Part shown: in pieces, positions 49,456-58,455 of the stretch
Position numbering within the stretch: position 1 is the first letter of the stretch
Layout of the letters: each line of letters starts with the position of its first letter
Assembly (NCBI RefSeq): GCF_014650715.1
Contig: NZ_BMVM01000001.1
Coordinates: 744,001 to 808,000, forward strand
From: Streptomyces bluensis
GTDB lineage: Bacteria; Actinomycetota; Actinomycetes; Streptomycetales; Streptomycetaceae
Length of the DNA: 64,000 nt
Direction of reading: 5' to 3'
Notes under the pieces: model-generated
Told to the model about the DNA's origin: nothing
The model's database searches: none
The model's input: the letters and a program-made list of their open reading frames with translations, nothing else
Made by a program: the position numbers and the translations under genes

Positions 49456-51969
49456 GTGACCCTCATCGATCAGCTGCCGCAGACCGCCGACCCCGATGCC
49501 TTGTTCGACGCCTTCGAGTCGTGGGCCCAGGAGCGCGGTCTCACCCTCTATCCGCACCAGGAGGAGGCGCTGATCGAGGTGGTCTCCGGGGCCAACGTGA
49601 TCGTGTCGACGCCCACCGGTTCCGGCAAGAGCATGATCGCCGCGGGTGCCCACTTCGCGGCGCTCGCCCGGGACGAGGTCACCTTCTACACAGCGCCGAT
49701 CAAGGCCCTGGTCTCGGAGAAGTTCTTCGAGCTGTGCAAGCTCTTCGGCACCGAGAACGTCGGCATGCTGACCGGCGACGCCTCCGTGAACGCGGACGCG
49801 CCCGTCATCTGCTGCACCGCCGAGGTGCTCGCGTCGATCGCGCTGCGCGACGGCAAGGACGCCGACGTCGGCCAGGTCGTGATGGACGAGTTCCACTTCT
49901 ACGCGGAGGGCGACCGCGGCTGGGCGTGGCAGATCCCGATCCTTGAGCTGCCGCAGGCGCAGTTCATCCTGATGTCGGCGACGCTCGGCGATGTCTCGAT
50001 GTTCGAGAAGGACCTCACCCGCCGCACCGGCCGCCCCACCTCGGTGGTCCGCTCGGCGACCCGGCCCGTCCCCCTTTCCTACGCGTACCGGCTCACCCCG
50101 CTCACGGAGACGCTCACGGAGCTGCTGGAGACCAAACAGGCTCCCGTTTACATCGTGCACTTCACACAGGCGCAGGCCGTGGAGCGGGCGCAGGCGCTGA
50201 TGAGCATCAACATGTGCTCGCGGGAGGAGAAGGACAAGATCGCCGAGCTGATCGGCAACTTCCGCTTCACCACCAAGTTCGGCCGCAACCTGTCCCGTTA
50301 CGTAAGGCACGGCATCGGTGTGCACCATGCCGGCATGCTGCCCAAGTACCGGCGCCTGGTGGAGAAGCTGGCCCAGGCCGGTCTGCTGAAGGTCATCTGC
50401 GGCACGGACACCCTCGGCGTCGGCGTCAACGTACCCATCCGGACGGTGCTGTTCACCGCCTTGACCAAGTACGACGGTAACCGGGTACGGACCCTCCGTG
50501 CCCGGGAGTTCCACCAGATCGCGGGGCGGGCCGGCCGCGCCGGCTTCGACACGGCGGGCTTTGTGGTGGCGCAGGCTCCCGAGCACGTCATCGAGAACGA
50601 GAAGGCGCTCGCCAAGGCCGGCGACGATCCCAAGAAACGCCGCAAGGTGGTCCGCAAGAAGGCGCCCGAGGGCTTCGTCGGCTGGACGGAGAACACCTTC
50701 GAGAAGCTCATCGCCTCCGAGCCGGAACCCCTCACGTCCCGCTTTCGGGTCACGCATACGATGCTGCTGTCGGTCATCGCCCGCCCCGGCAACGCCTTCG
50801 AAGCGATGCGGCGGCTTCTGGAGGACAACCACGAGCCGCGCAAGCAGCAGCTGCGGCACGTCCGGCGGGCTATCGCCATCTACCGCTCGCTCCTCGACGG
50901 CGGCATCGTGGAGAAACTCGACGAGCCGGACGCCACCGGCCGTATCGTCCGCCTGACGGTCGACCTCCAGCAGGACTTCGCGCTCAATCAGCCGCTGTCG
51001 ACATTCGCCCTCGCCGCGTTCGAGCTGCTGGATCCCGAGTCCCCTTCCTACGCCCTCGACATGGTGTCCGTCGTCGAGTCCACGCTGGACGATCCGCGGC
51101 AGATCCTCGCCGCCCAGCAGAACAAGGCGCGCGGCGAGGCCGTGGCCGCGATGAAGGCGGACGGCGTCGAGTACGAGGAGCGCATGGAGCGGCTCCAGGA
51201 CGTGTCGTACCCCAAGCCGCTGGAGGAGCTCCTCTTCCACGCCTACAACACGTACCGCAAGAGCCACCCGTGGGTGGGTGACCATCCGCTGTCGCCGAAG
51301 TCCGTCATCCGCGACATGTACGAACGGGCGCTGTCCTTCACCGAGTTCGTGTCCTTCTACGAGCTCGCCCGCACCGAGGGCATCGTGCTGCGCTACCTCG
51401 CCAGTGCCTACAAGGCCCTCGACCACACCGTCCCCGACGACCTCAAGTCGGATGACCTGGAGGACCTGATCGCCTGGCTCGGTGAGATGGTGCGCCAGGT
51501 CGACTCCAGCCTCCTCGACGAGTGGGAGCAGCTCGCCAATCCGGAGGAGATGACCGCCGAGGAGGCCCAGGAAAAGGCCGACCAGGTCAAGCCGGTCACC
51601 GCGAACGCGCGCGCCTTCCGGGTCCTCGTCCGCAACGCCATGTTCCGCCGGGTGGAACTCGCCGCCCTCGACCAGATCGACGAACTCGGCGAGATGGACG
51701 CGGACGCCGGCTGGGACGCCGAGCGGTGGGGCGAGGCGATGGGCACGTACTGGGACGAGTACGAGGAACTGGGCACCGGCCCGGACGCACGCGGTCCCCG
51801 GCTGCTGATGATCGAGGAGGAGCCGCAGAACGGGCTGTGGAGGGTCCGCCAGACCTTCGCCGACCCGAATGGCGATCATGACTGGGGCATCAGCGCGGAG
51901 GTCGACCTCGCGGCGTCCGATGCCGAGGGACGCGCAGTCGTCAGAGTCACCGACGTAGGCCAGCTGTGA
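49456..51969 (+). CDS. DEAD/DEAH (Ski2-like) RNA helicase with DUF3516 C-terminus
   Basis: 837 residues from GTG 49456. Motif I STPTGSGKS is at 51-59, motif II DEFH at 144-147, motif III SAT at 174-176, motif IV-V 'GVHHAGMLPKYRRLVEKLAQ' and motif VI 'QIAGRAGRAGFD', all of Ski2/MTR4-like superfamily 2 helicases. The C-terminal half is the DUF3516 region of actinobacterial members ('FRVTHTMLLSVIARPGNAFEAMRRLLEDNHE' in parts, 'YPKPLEELLFHAYNTYRKSHPWVGDHPLSPKSVIRDMYE' in parts). It probably acts in RNA decay or ribosome maintenance. tesB follows by 19 bases. Confidence 0.92.
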   Translation: MTLIDQLPQTADPDALFDAFESWAQERGLTLYPHQEEALIEVVSGANVIVSTPTGSGKSMIAAGAHFAALARDEVTFYTAPIKALVSEKFFELCKLFGTENVGMLTGDASVNADAPVICCTAEVLASIALRDGKDADVGQVVMDEFHFYAEGDRGWAWQIPILELPQAQFILMSATLGDVSMFEKDLTRRTGRPTSVVRSATRPVPLSYAYRLTPLTETLTELLETKQAPVYIVHFTQAQAVERAQALMSINMCSREEKDKIAELIGNFRFTTKFGRNLSRYVRHGIGVHHAGMLPKYRRLVEKLAQAGLLKVICGTDTLGVGVNVPIRTVLFTALTKYDGNRVRTLRAREFHQIAGRAGRAGFDTAGFVVAQAPEHVIENEKALAKAGDDPKKRRKVVRKKAPEGFVGWTENTFEKLIASEPEPLTSRFRVTHTMLLSVIARPGNAFEAMRRLLEDNHEPRKQQLRHVRRAIAIYRSLLDGGIVEKLDEPDATGRIVRLTVDLQQDFALNQPLSTFALAAFELLDPESPSYALDMVSVVESTLDDPRQILAAQQNKARGEAVAAMKADGVEYEERMERLQDVSYPKPLEELLFHAYNTYRKSHPWVGDHPLSPKSVIRDMYERALSFTEFVSFYELARTEGIVLRYLASAYKALDHTVPDDLKSDDLEDLIAWLGEMVRQVDSSLLDEWEQLANPEEMTAEEAQEKADQVKPVTANARAFRVLVRNAMFRRVELAALDQIDELGEMDADAGWDAERWGEAMGTYWDEYEELGTGPDARGPRLLMIEEEPQNGLWRVRQTFADPNGDHDWGISAEVDLAASDAEGRAVVRVTDVGQL

Positions 51970-51988
51970 GCACTGGAGAGACCAGGAC

Positions 51989-52861
51989 ATGACGACCAAC
52001 CCCGCCGAGCGCCTCGTCGACCTGCTCGACCTGGAGCAGATCGAGGTCAACATCTTCCGCGGCCGCAGCCCACTGGAGTCCCTGCAGCGGGTCTTCGGCG
52101 GCCAGGTGGCCGGCCAGGCACTCGTCGCCGCCGGACGCACCACGGAGGGCGACCGGCCGGTGCACTCGCTGCACGCGTACTTCCTGCGTCCCGGCCGCCC
52201 GGGGGTGCCGATCGTGTACCAGGTCGAGCGGGTTCGGGACGGGCGGTCGTTCACCACCCGGCGGGTCACCGCCGTGCAGCAGGGCCGCACGATCTTCAAT
52301 CTGACCGCCTCCTTTCACAAGCCTGAAGAGGGGAGCTTCGAGCATCAGCTGCCGCCGGCCCGGCAGGTGCCGGACCCCGAGTCGCTGCCGACACTCGCCG
52401 AGGAGATCAGGGAGCATGTGGGCGCGCTGCCCGAGCGGTTGGAGCGCATGGCACGGCGTCAGCCCTTCGACATACGTTATGTGGACCGGCTGCGCTGGAC
52501 GCACGACGAGATCGAGAACGCCGAGCCGCGCAGCGCGGTGTGGATGCGGGCAGTCGGGCCGCTGGGCGACGACCCGCTGGTGCACACCTGCGCCCTGACG
52601 TACGCGAGCGACATGACCCTCCTGGACGCGGTCCGCATCCCGGTGGAACCCCTGTGGGGTCCGCGCGGTTTCGACATGGCGTCGCTGGACCACGCCATGT
52701 GGTTCCACCGGCCGTTCCGCGCCGACGAGTGGTTCCTCTACGACCAGGAGTCCCCGATCGCGGTGGGCGGCCGCGGGCTGGCCCGGGGCCGTATCTACAA
52801 CCTCGAAGGGCAGCTCATCGTGTCCGTGGTCCAGGAGGGACTGTTCCGCAAGCTGGGCTGA
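51989..52861 (+). CDS. tesB: Acyl-CoA thioesterase II
   Basis: 290 residues, ATG start. Two hotdog domains are visible: 'FRGRSPLESLQRVFGGQVAGQALVAAGRT' with 'HSLHAYFLRPG' in the first and 'LTYASDMTLLDAVRIP' with 'SLDHAMWFHRPFRADEWFLYDQESP' in the second, plus 'RGLARGRIYNLEGQLIVSVVQEGL' near the end. 'DHAMWFHRPFR' and the 'QE/D' positions are the TesB catalytic signature. It hydrolyses medium- to long-chain acyl-CoA. It is co-directional with the helicase, 19 bases apart. Confidence 0.93.
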   Translation: MTTNPAERLVDLLDLEQIEVNIFRGRSPLESLQRVFGGQVAGQALVAAGRTTEGDRPVHSLHAYFLRPGRPGVPIVYQVERVRDGRSFTTRRVTAVQQGRTIFNLTASFHKPEEGSFEHQLPPARQVPDPESLPTLAEEIREHVGALPERLERMARRQPFDIRYVDRLRWTHDEIENAEPRSAVWMRAVGPLGDDPLVHTCALTYASDMTLLDAVRIPVEPLWGPRGFDMASLDHAMWFHRPFRADEWFLYDQESPIAVGGRGLARGRIYNLEGQLIVSVVQEGLFRKLG

Positions 52862-53196
52862 CCTGGGGCTTTACCGATCGTCGACCGGCCTGCGTCCCGT
52901 CGTGCGACGCTCCGCGGGCCGGTCATCGCGGCGTTCTTGCCGAGAACGAAGCAGGGGGCGTGGCCGAGGCGCATCCCACTTGTGTCTCGCCGCGGTTTCA
53001 TCGCACCCCACAGTGATTGCCCCAGTAGGTCTGATCGACCTCCGCGGGGACGCGGACCGGTTCCGGCGCGAGCACCGGCCACGCGCCCAGCGGCCGCACG
53101 GCGAGTGTGCGTCTCCCGGCCTCACGGGCGGCGCACCTCGCGGCAGCCGGGCTCTGCGGCGAGCCGTCGCCCACGCGTCCGGTTCGGCGCGGCCGT
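52862..53196. other. Intergenic region between tesB and crtU
   Basis: 335 bases between convergent genes. Apart from the hairpin at 52883-52924, no gene, palindrome or repeat was recognised. Confidence 0.5.
52883..52924. terminator. Terminator hairpin after tesB
   Basis: GACCGGCC (52883-52890) and GGCCGGTC (52917-52924) form an 8-base stem, with an inner GCGTC/GACGC stem in the loop. It lies 22 bases after tesB. Confidence 0.55.
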
Positions 53197-54792
53197 TCAG
53201 CCCCGCCGCCCGCGGGCGGCGGGCGTCCGCCCCCAGATGGCGGCCAGGGTCCTCAGGATCGCGCTCCGCCCGCGGTCCGGCACCGTCCACAGCGTCTGGC
53301 CCCGCACCCCCCACTGCTCCAGCAAGAAGTTGGCCGCGAGGAAGCCACTTGTGGCCGCCCGTTCCATGAGCGCCACGGGCAGACCGGTGCGGACCAGGTC
53401 GCCGGCCACGACCAGCCGTGGGTGCGGGGTGCGGACGGTGGGACGGTCGCCGTAGCCATCCACGGGGAACAGGGGGCAGTCGTCGTGCCATTCATGGCGG
53501 GCGTCGAGGACCGCGGCCGTGCCGGTCTCCGGGTAAACGCGGTGCAGTTGGCCGAGGAGGTGCTTCTGTTCGACGTCCCGGGCGGCTCCGGGCGGTACGG
53601 CGTAGGCGTGCAGTTCGACGACGGAGCCACCCGTGCGCGCGCTCCAGCGGGCCGCCTCGTCCTCGTAGCGCTCCAGCACGCTGATGTTGTCGAGGGTGCC
53701 GAAGCCGCTGGTGCCGAGGAAGCCGGGCCGGTCGGCTGCGACGGGCCGGTCCAACCACAGTCGGCTGACCAGGAAGGGCGGTGCGGTACGCAGCCGTCCG
53801 ATCCGCTCGCGCCAGGGCGCGTCGCCCAGTTGTCGGCTGCGCCCGACCAGCGAGCGCAGCCCGGCGCTGTCCAGAGCGAGCACGACCCCGTCGTGGTGAC
53901 GCTCGTCGCGGCCGGTGGTGACCACGAGACCGCCGACCGGGATGGGCTCGATGTGCTCGACAGCCGTACCGGTGCGCACCTCCGCGCGGTGCAGGGCCAG
54001 ATAGCTGGCGAGCGGCTCCCACAGTGCGGCCGGGAAGGGAGCCCGGGGCACGTCGAACAGCAGCCCTTCGGCGGAACCGAGGAAGTAGATGTGGAACATC
54101 AGCGCCATCTCGGCCGCCGACAACTCCCGGGGGTCGGCGAAGAAGCTGCGGGAGAACACCTCGAAGGCCAGATGACGGGCGTTGTCGGGGAAGCGTACGG
54201 CCCCCAGGAAGTCATGGGCGCTGGTGCCGTCAAGGCGGCCGTACACCTCCGGCACGCGCACGTCCAGCAGGGGCAGCGCCGCCGACGGGTCCATGGCGCG
54301 CAGGTCCGCGAGCCGGAAGGAGGGGCTGAGCGCCACGAAGCCGAGCGCGCTGAGCGGCGGGGTGCGCGGGACGTGCCGGAAACTGTCGTGCAGCCCGCCG
54401 GAGTTGAGCAGCGGGTAGTCCGGAAGGCCGGTGAGCCGCTCCAGGCCGGGGTCGGTTCGGCGCAGCAGTCCGCGCAGGTTGTAGTACTGGCGGAAGAACG
54501 CGTGGAAGCCACGGCTCATGGTCGTCGTGGTGCCGTCGCGCAGCTCGGTCGGCCAGCCGCCGACCCGCCCGCCCAGATACGGCCGCTTCTCATACAGGGT
54601 GACGGCCACCCCGCGTTCGGCGAGCGCGGTGGCGGCGGCCAGGCCGGCGATGCCCGCACCGACCACCGCGACCGACGGCGGGGTTCCCTGCACCCGGGAG
54701 ACGCCGGGCCGGGCGGGGAGGGTCCGGGCCCGCCGGTCGCGTCCCCGGCGCGCGGCGCCCTGGTGCGGCGCGCCCTGATGCCCGGTGCTCAT
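53197..54792 (-). CDS. crtU: CrtU: beta-carotene desaturase/methyltransferase (isorenieratene synthase)
   Basis: 531 residues from ATG at 54792, with GGAGGAGG upstream and an ATGA overlap with crtT. After a polar first 35 residues the FAD motif GAGIAGLAAA appears, then 'LYEKRPYLGGRVGGW', 'SRGFHAFFRQYYNLR' and 'VVAGDLVRTGLPVALMERAATSGFLAANFLLEQ', all typical of CrtU. It converts the beta-ionone rings of beta-carotene to aromatic rings, giving isorenieratene. It ends the minus-strand crtYTU operon. Confidence 0.93.
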   Translation of the reverse strand: MSTGHQGAPHQGAARRGRDRRARTLPARPGVSRVQGTPPSVAVVGAGIAGLAAATALAERGVAVTLYEKRPYLGGRVGGWPTELRDGTTTTMSRGFHAFFRQYYNLRGLLRRTDPGLERLTGLPDYPLLNSGGLHDSFRHVPRTPPLSALGFVALSPSFRLADLRAMDPSAALPLLDVRVPEVYGRLDGTSAHDFLGAVRFPDNARHLAFEVFSRSFFADPRELSAAEMALMFHIYFLGSAEGLLFDVPRAPFPAALWEPLASYLALHRAEVRTGTAVEHIEPIPVGGLVVTTGRDERHHDGVVLALDSAGLRSLVGRSRQLGDAPWRERIGRLRTAPPFLVSRLWLDRPVAADRPGFLGTSGFGTLDNISVLERYEDEAARWSARTGGSVVELHAYAVPPGAARDVEQKHLLGQLHRVYPETGTAAVLDARHEWHDDCPLFPVDGYGDRPTVRTPHPRLVVAGDLVRTGLPVALMERAATSGFLAANFLLEQWGVRGQTLWTVPDRGRSAILRTLAAIWGRTPAARGRRG

Positions 54793-55517
54793 GCCTCCTC
54801 CCTGTCCCCGTGCGCCCGGCGGGCGACGAAGGTGTGGGCGATGCCCGTCTGCCAGCCCGGCAGGGGCAGGGCGCGGACCCGGTCGAAGCCGGCCGCGCCG
54901 AGCCGCCGCGCGAAGCACCCGGCCGTGTCGAACTCCACCACGCTGCGCCACAGGTGCCGGTACAGCGGCCCGTCCCCCAGCAGAGTCGCGACGGGTTGCA
55001 CAAAGCCCCGGCACACCAGCGTCCACACCGCGCGGTCGGCGCGGCGCCCGCGAAGGGTGTACTCGTGCACGCCGAGCCTGCCGCCCGGCCGCAACAGCCC
55101 GCGCACGGCGGCGAGGACGGCGTCGGGATCGCCGACGTTGCGGAAGAGATAAGCCGCGAACACAGCGTCGTAGGGGCCGCGCACCCCGGCCTCGGACAGC
55201 CGCTCGGCGGAGGTGTGCACGAACGTCACCCCGTCCGCCCACGGTTTGGCCGCGGCCCGCCGAAGCATGCCGGCCGAGGCGTCCACGGCCGTGATGTCCG
55301 CGGCGGGCAGGACGGATCGCAGCGCGGCGGTGGAGGCACCAGTGCCGCAGCCGAGGTCGAGCAGGCGCAGCCCTTGACCCCGTCCGGGCAGGCCGAGCCG
55401 GCGCACCGAGCGGCGCAGGTGGGCGTGGTAGCCGGGGTTGGCGGCCACGAGCGTGTCGTAGGTGCGGGAGGCGTGGTCGAAGGCGGCGACGAGGCGCTCG
55501 TCGCGCAGCAGCGTCAT
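54789..55517 (-). CDS. crtT: CrtT: class I SAM methyltransferase of the carotenoid cluster
   Basis: 242 residues, ATG at 55517 overlapping the crtY stop (ATGA). The SAM-binding motif 'LLDLGCGTGAST' and 'AYLFRNVGDPDAVLAAVRGLLRPGGRLGVHEYTL' are of the UbiE/methyltransferase-11 type. It follows crtY in the crtYTU operon of streptomycetes, where its exact target is not settled. It may methylate carotenoid pathway intermediates or accessory compounds. Confidence 0.88.
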   Translation of the reverse strand: MTLLRDERLVAAFDHASRTYDTLVAANPGYHAHLRRSVRRLGLPGRGQGLRLLDLGCGTGASTAALRSVLPAADITAVDASAGMLRRAAAKPWADGVTFVHTSAERLSEAGVRGPYDAVFAAYLFRNVGDPDAVLAAVRGLLRPGGRLGVHEYTLRGRRADRAVWTLVCRGFVQPVATLLGDGPLYRHLWRSVVEFDTAGCFARRLGAAGFDRVRALPLPGWQTGIAHTFVARRAHGDREEA

Positions 55518-56797
55518 GCGGTCTCCGTCGGGGGAAGGTGCGGGGCGGACGGGTCCGGCGCGGGGAGCGGCCAGGGGGCGGGGAGTGCCGGCGGATGCGG
55601 TGCCGCGGGCGGGTCGAAGGGGCGGCGGGGTAGGCGGGGCAGCTCCAGGGCGGAGCGCAGCATCGGCCCGACGGGTGTGCGCAGGCCGATGGACAGGTCC
55701 TCGTGCAGGCGGGTGTCCCCGTCGAGGAAGCGCAGCAGCCGTGTCATGGGCACGCGGGCGAACAGGTGGCTGAACAGTTCGGGACCGTCGGCCCTGCCAC
55801 TGTCCAGGGCCCGTAGCAGAACGGCGTCCATGAGACGGGAGCGCGCCGGGTGGGCGGCGGGCGGTACCGGGCGTCGCCCGCGTCGCAGGGCGTCGGCGAC
55901 GGCTGCGGTCTGGCGCTGCAGTCCGGCGAAGGTGTAGCCGGTGGCGGGGCGGGTCGCTCCGCCGGCGGCGCCGATACGGAAGACCGAGGCTCCGGTCTGC
56001 CGGGGCATCGGCGCGTCGGTCATCGGGATGACGCCGGTCTCGGTGGCCAGGACCTGCCGTTCGCCGAGCCGCAGCACCTCGTCGGCGTAGTGCCGCACGG
56101 CGGCCTCGTAGCGGTCCGGAGTGAGGGTGCGCCGGGAGAACTCGGTGTACTCGACGAGCGCCTCGCACGGCCCGGTCGGCAGGACGTAGCCGAAGGACAG
56201 GCCGTGGGTGGGCTGCGGGGTGCGGAAGTCCATCAGCTCCACGGCGACCGGGTCGAAGACGGGCCGGGCGGTGCGCACGAACCAGCCGTGGAAGTGCTGC
56301 AGCAGGATGGTGCGGGCGGCCGGCAGGCTGCCAGGGGGGCGGGAGTCGAACACCCAGTGGGCGCTGAGCACCCGCGCCCGTCCGCTCGGGTCCCTCAGGT
56401 GGACGTGAGCGCCACCGGGCACGTCCTCCACCGCTTCGACGGTCGCTTCCAGGCGCCGCACATGAGGGCTACGGTCCAGTTCCCGCGAGACAAGGCGCTC
56501 GAAGTCGTCGGAGCGGATCATGCGGTACCGCAGCGGGGCGATGTCCCCCTCGACCGGGGCGCCGGTGCGCGGGCGCACCCTCAGCCGCCGCCACTCGGCC
56601 CGCACGGCCGCCTCGAACCGGCCGGAGCCCACCGTCCAGTAGCACCAGGTCCGCGGTGGCGGCCGCAGCGGGCCGGGCGGCGCGTCGACCAGCACCACGG
56701 AAGGTGTCCGCAGGCCGGGGACGTGCCCGGCGAGCCGGTGGGCCAGCGACAGCCCGGCTGCGCCCGCACCCACGACGGCCACGTCCGTCTCCGGCAC
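55514..56797 (-). CDS. crtY: CrtY: lycopene beta-cyclase
   Basis: 427 residues from GTG at 56797 with AAGGGAGAGG just upstream. The FAD-binding motif GAGAAGLSLAHRL is at the start, followed by 'WCYW' (RTWCYWTVG), 'PLRYRMIRSDDFERLV', 'VFDSRPPGS', 'QHFHGWFV', 'MDFRTPQPTHGLSFGYVLPT' and 'GAAGGATRPATGYTFAGLQRQ', all characteristic of lycopene cyclase. It turns lycopene into beta-carotene, the substrate of CrtU. The last 25 residues are Pro-rich. Divergent from crtE. Confidence 0.92.
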   Translation of the reverse strand: MPETDVAVVGAGAAGLSLAHRLAGHVPGLRTPSVVLVDAPPGPLRPPPRTWCYWTVGSGRFEAAVRAEWRRLRVRPRTGAPVEGDIAPLRYRMIRSDDFERLVSRELDRSPHVRRLEATVEAVEDVPGGAHVHLRDPSGRARVLSAHWVFDSRPPGSLPAARTILLQHFHGWFVRTARPVFDPVAVELMDFRTPQPTHGLSFGYVLPTGPCEALVEYTEFSRRTLTPDRYEAAVRHYADEVLRLGERQVLATETGVIPMTDAPMPRQTGASVFRIGAAGGATRPATGYTFAGLQRQTAAVADALRRGRRPVPPAAHPARSRLMDAVLLRALDSGRADGPELFSHLFARVPMTRLLRFLDGDTRLHEDLSIGLRTPVGPMLRSALELPRLPRRPFDPPAAPHPPALPAPWPLPAPDPSAPHLPPTETA

Positions 56798-57123
56798 GGC
56801 CTCTCCCTTCCTCGGTGTGCTTCCCCGGTCGATCGGCTCGCAGCGGCCCGTCCCACGGCGGTGACGGGCCGCCGAACCGGCGGTGAGAGGTACGGCGCCC
56901 ACCCCCGGATGTCCCTGCCTGGTCTTCCGGATTGTGTACCCCGGCGGATGCAAGGCACCTCCTGGCGGCGAGCGGCCGAGCACGGGACACGGCACGGTGG
57001 AGGGGACGGATCCCCGGTGGTCGCCGCGATCGCGTGGGGTGTTCGCGCATCCGTCCACGCCGCCCGCGCCGAGGCAGACGGGTGACGGGAACGACGGACA
57101 CAGACACGACGGAGGGAACCGGG
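56798..57123. promoter_or_regulatory. Divergent crtY/crtE control region
   Basis: 326 bases between the two crt operons, so both promoters must be here. An inverted repeat CGGCGG/CCGCCG (56856-56861 and 56869-56874) and a GGAGGG ribosome binding site for crtE are visible. In S. coelicolor the equivalent genes need a light-induced ECF sigma factor (LitS); I could not identify its promoter signature. Confidence 0.5.
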
Positions 57124-58455
57124 ATGCGGCCCACCCACACGAAGGACCACCCTGCGACCGCGCCGCCGCGGCCGGTCGCCGCGACGCCCGTGGCGTCACT
57201 CCCGCGCAGGCCGGTGGCCGCCGGCGGCGACGGCCACGACCGGACCTGCCCCGCGGCGAGCGGACCGCTTGCCGCCGGATCCGTCGATGTGCGCGAGGTC
57301 GACGCCGACGTGTCCGGCGCCGTCGGCCGGGTGCTCGACCAGGCGCTGGCGGAGCGCCTGCGCCGCGCACGGCTGGCGGATCGCTTGTTCGCCGGGGAAC
57401 TGGCCGCACGGGTGGCACGCTTCACGCTGCAGGGCGGCAAGCGCAGGCGCGCGCAGTTGGTGTGGTGGGGCTCACGGGCCTGCGCGGGCCGTGACCCGTC
57501 GTCCGCGGCAGCGGCGCTGCGGATCGGAAGCGCCCTGGAACTGCTCCAGACGTGCGCACTCGTCCACGACGACGTGATGGACCGGGCCGCGCTGCGGCGT
57601 GGTCGGCCCACGCTGCACACGGAGCTGGCCGGCGAGTACACGGGCCGGGCGGGGGCCGAGCGGGCCGAACGGTTCGGGCAGTCGGCGGCCGTCCTCGCCG
57701 GGGATCTGGCGCTGGCCTGGGCCGACGACCTGGTGGCGGAGACGCCGCTGGCGCCCTGGACGGCGGTGGTGGTGCGGCGATTGTGGAGCGACATGCGCAC
57801 GGAGATGGTGGCGGGCCAGTACCTGGACGTGCGGGGCCAGATCACGGCCGCGCGGTCCCTGCCCCGCGCGTTGCGCGCCGCCGACCTGAAGAGTGCCGTC
57901 TACTCGGTGGAGCGGCCCCTCGCCCTGGGGGGCGCCCTGGCGGGCGCGGACGAGGTGACCCTGCGCCGGCTGTGCGACGCGGGACACTGCGTCGGCATGG
58001 CGTTCCAACTGCGCGACGACCTGGACGACGTCTTCGGCGACCCGCGGGAGACCGGCAAGGCGTGCGGCGGGGACATCCGGGAGGGCAAGCCCACCTATCT
58101 GGTCGCGGTCGCCCGCGCGCGGGCCGAGGCCGCCGGCGACGGCGCCGCGCTGGCCGTCCTGGACCGGTGGCTCGGTGACGCGGCGCTCACCGAGCGCGAT
58201 CTTGAGGAGGTGCGGAACGTGCTGATCGCGACTGGCGCGCGGGCCACCGTGGAGAACAAGATCGACCGGCTCACCGCACAAGGGCTGCGGCACTTCGACG
58301 GCGCCCCGCTCGACCCGGAGGGCGCCGGGCGGCTGCGCAGTCTGCTGCTCGCGGCGGCCGGGGCACGGCCGGAGGGGGGTGCCGCCGTACCTCTGCGGCC
58401 CGGGCACGGTCCGTACCCGACCCATGCCCACGGCGGTGAGAGGGGTGGCCGGTGA
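57124..58455 (+). CDS. crtE: CrtE: polyprenyl (geranylgeranyl) diphosphate synthase
   Basis: 443 residues from ATG 57124 (GGAGGGAA upstream). The first 60 residues are a polar extension of Pro/Ala. The first Asp-rich motif is DDVMD at 149-153 within 'LVHDDVMDRAALRRGRPTLH' and the second is DDLDD at 298-302 in 'FQLRDDLDDVFGD', with 'GGKRRRA' before them and 'DIREGKPTYL' after. It elongates prenyl diphosphates to GGPP, the precursor of phytoene. The stop overlaps the crtI start (GTGA). Confidence 0.92.
   Translation: MRPTHTKDHPATAPPRPVAATPVASLPRRPVAAGGDGHDRTCPAASGPLAAGSVDVREVDADVSGAVGRVLDQALAERLRRARLADRLFAGELAARVARFTLQGGKRRRAQLVWWGSRACAGRDPSSAAAALRIGSALELLQTCALVHDDVMDRAALRRGRPTLHTELAGEYTGRAGAERAERFGQSAAVLAGDLALAWADDLVAETPLAPWTAVVVRRLWSDMRTEMVAGQYLDVRGQITAARSLPRALRAADLKSAVYSVERPLALGGALAGADEVTLRRLCDAGHCVGMAFQLRDDLDDVFGDPRETGKACGGDIREGKPTYLVAVARARAEAAGDGAALAVLDRWLGDAALTERDLEEVRNVLIATGARATVENKIDRLTAQGLRHFDGAPLDPEGAGRLRSLLLAAAGARPEGGAAVPLRPGHGPYPTHAHGGERGGR

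Noticed and set aside
47293..52299. A 1668-codon open frame on the minus strand
   Set aside because: It runs antisense to the DUF5709, rpmE2, helicase and tesB genes. GC bias leaves few stops in this frame; there is no recognisable protein motif.
57089..57115. GGAAC-like ECF promoter before crtE
   Set aside because: Spacing would put the transcription start inside the ribosome binding site, and no matching -10 was found.
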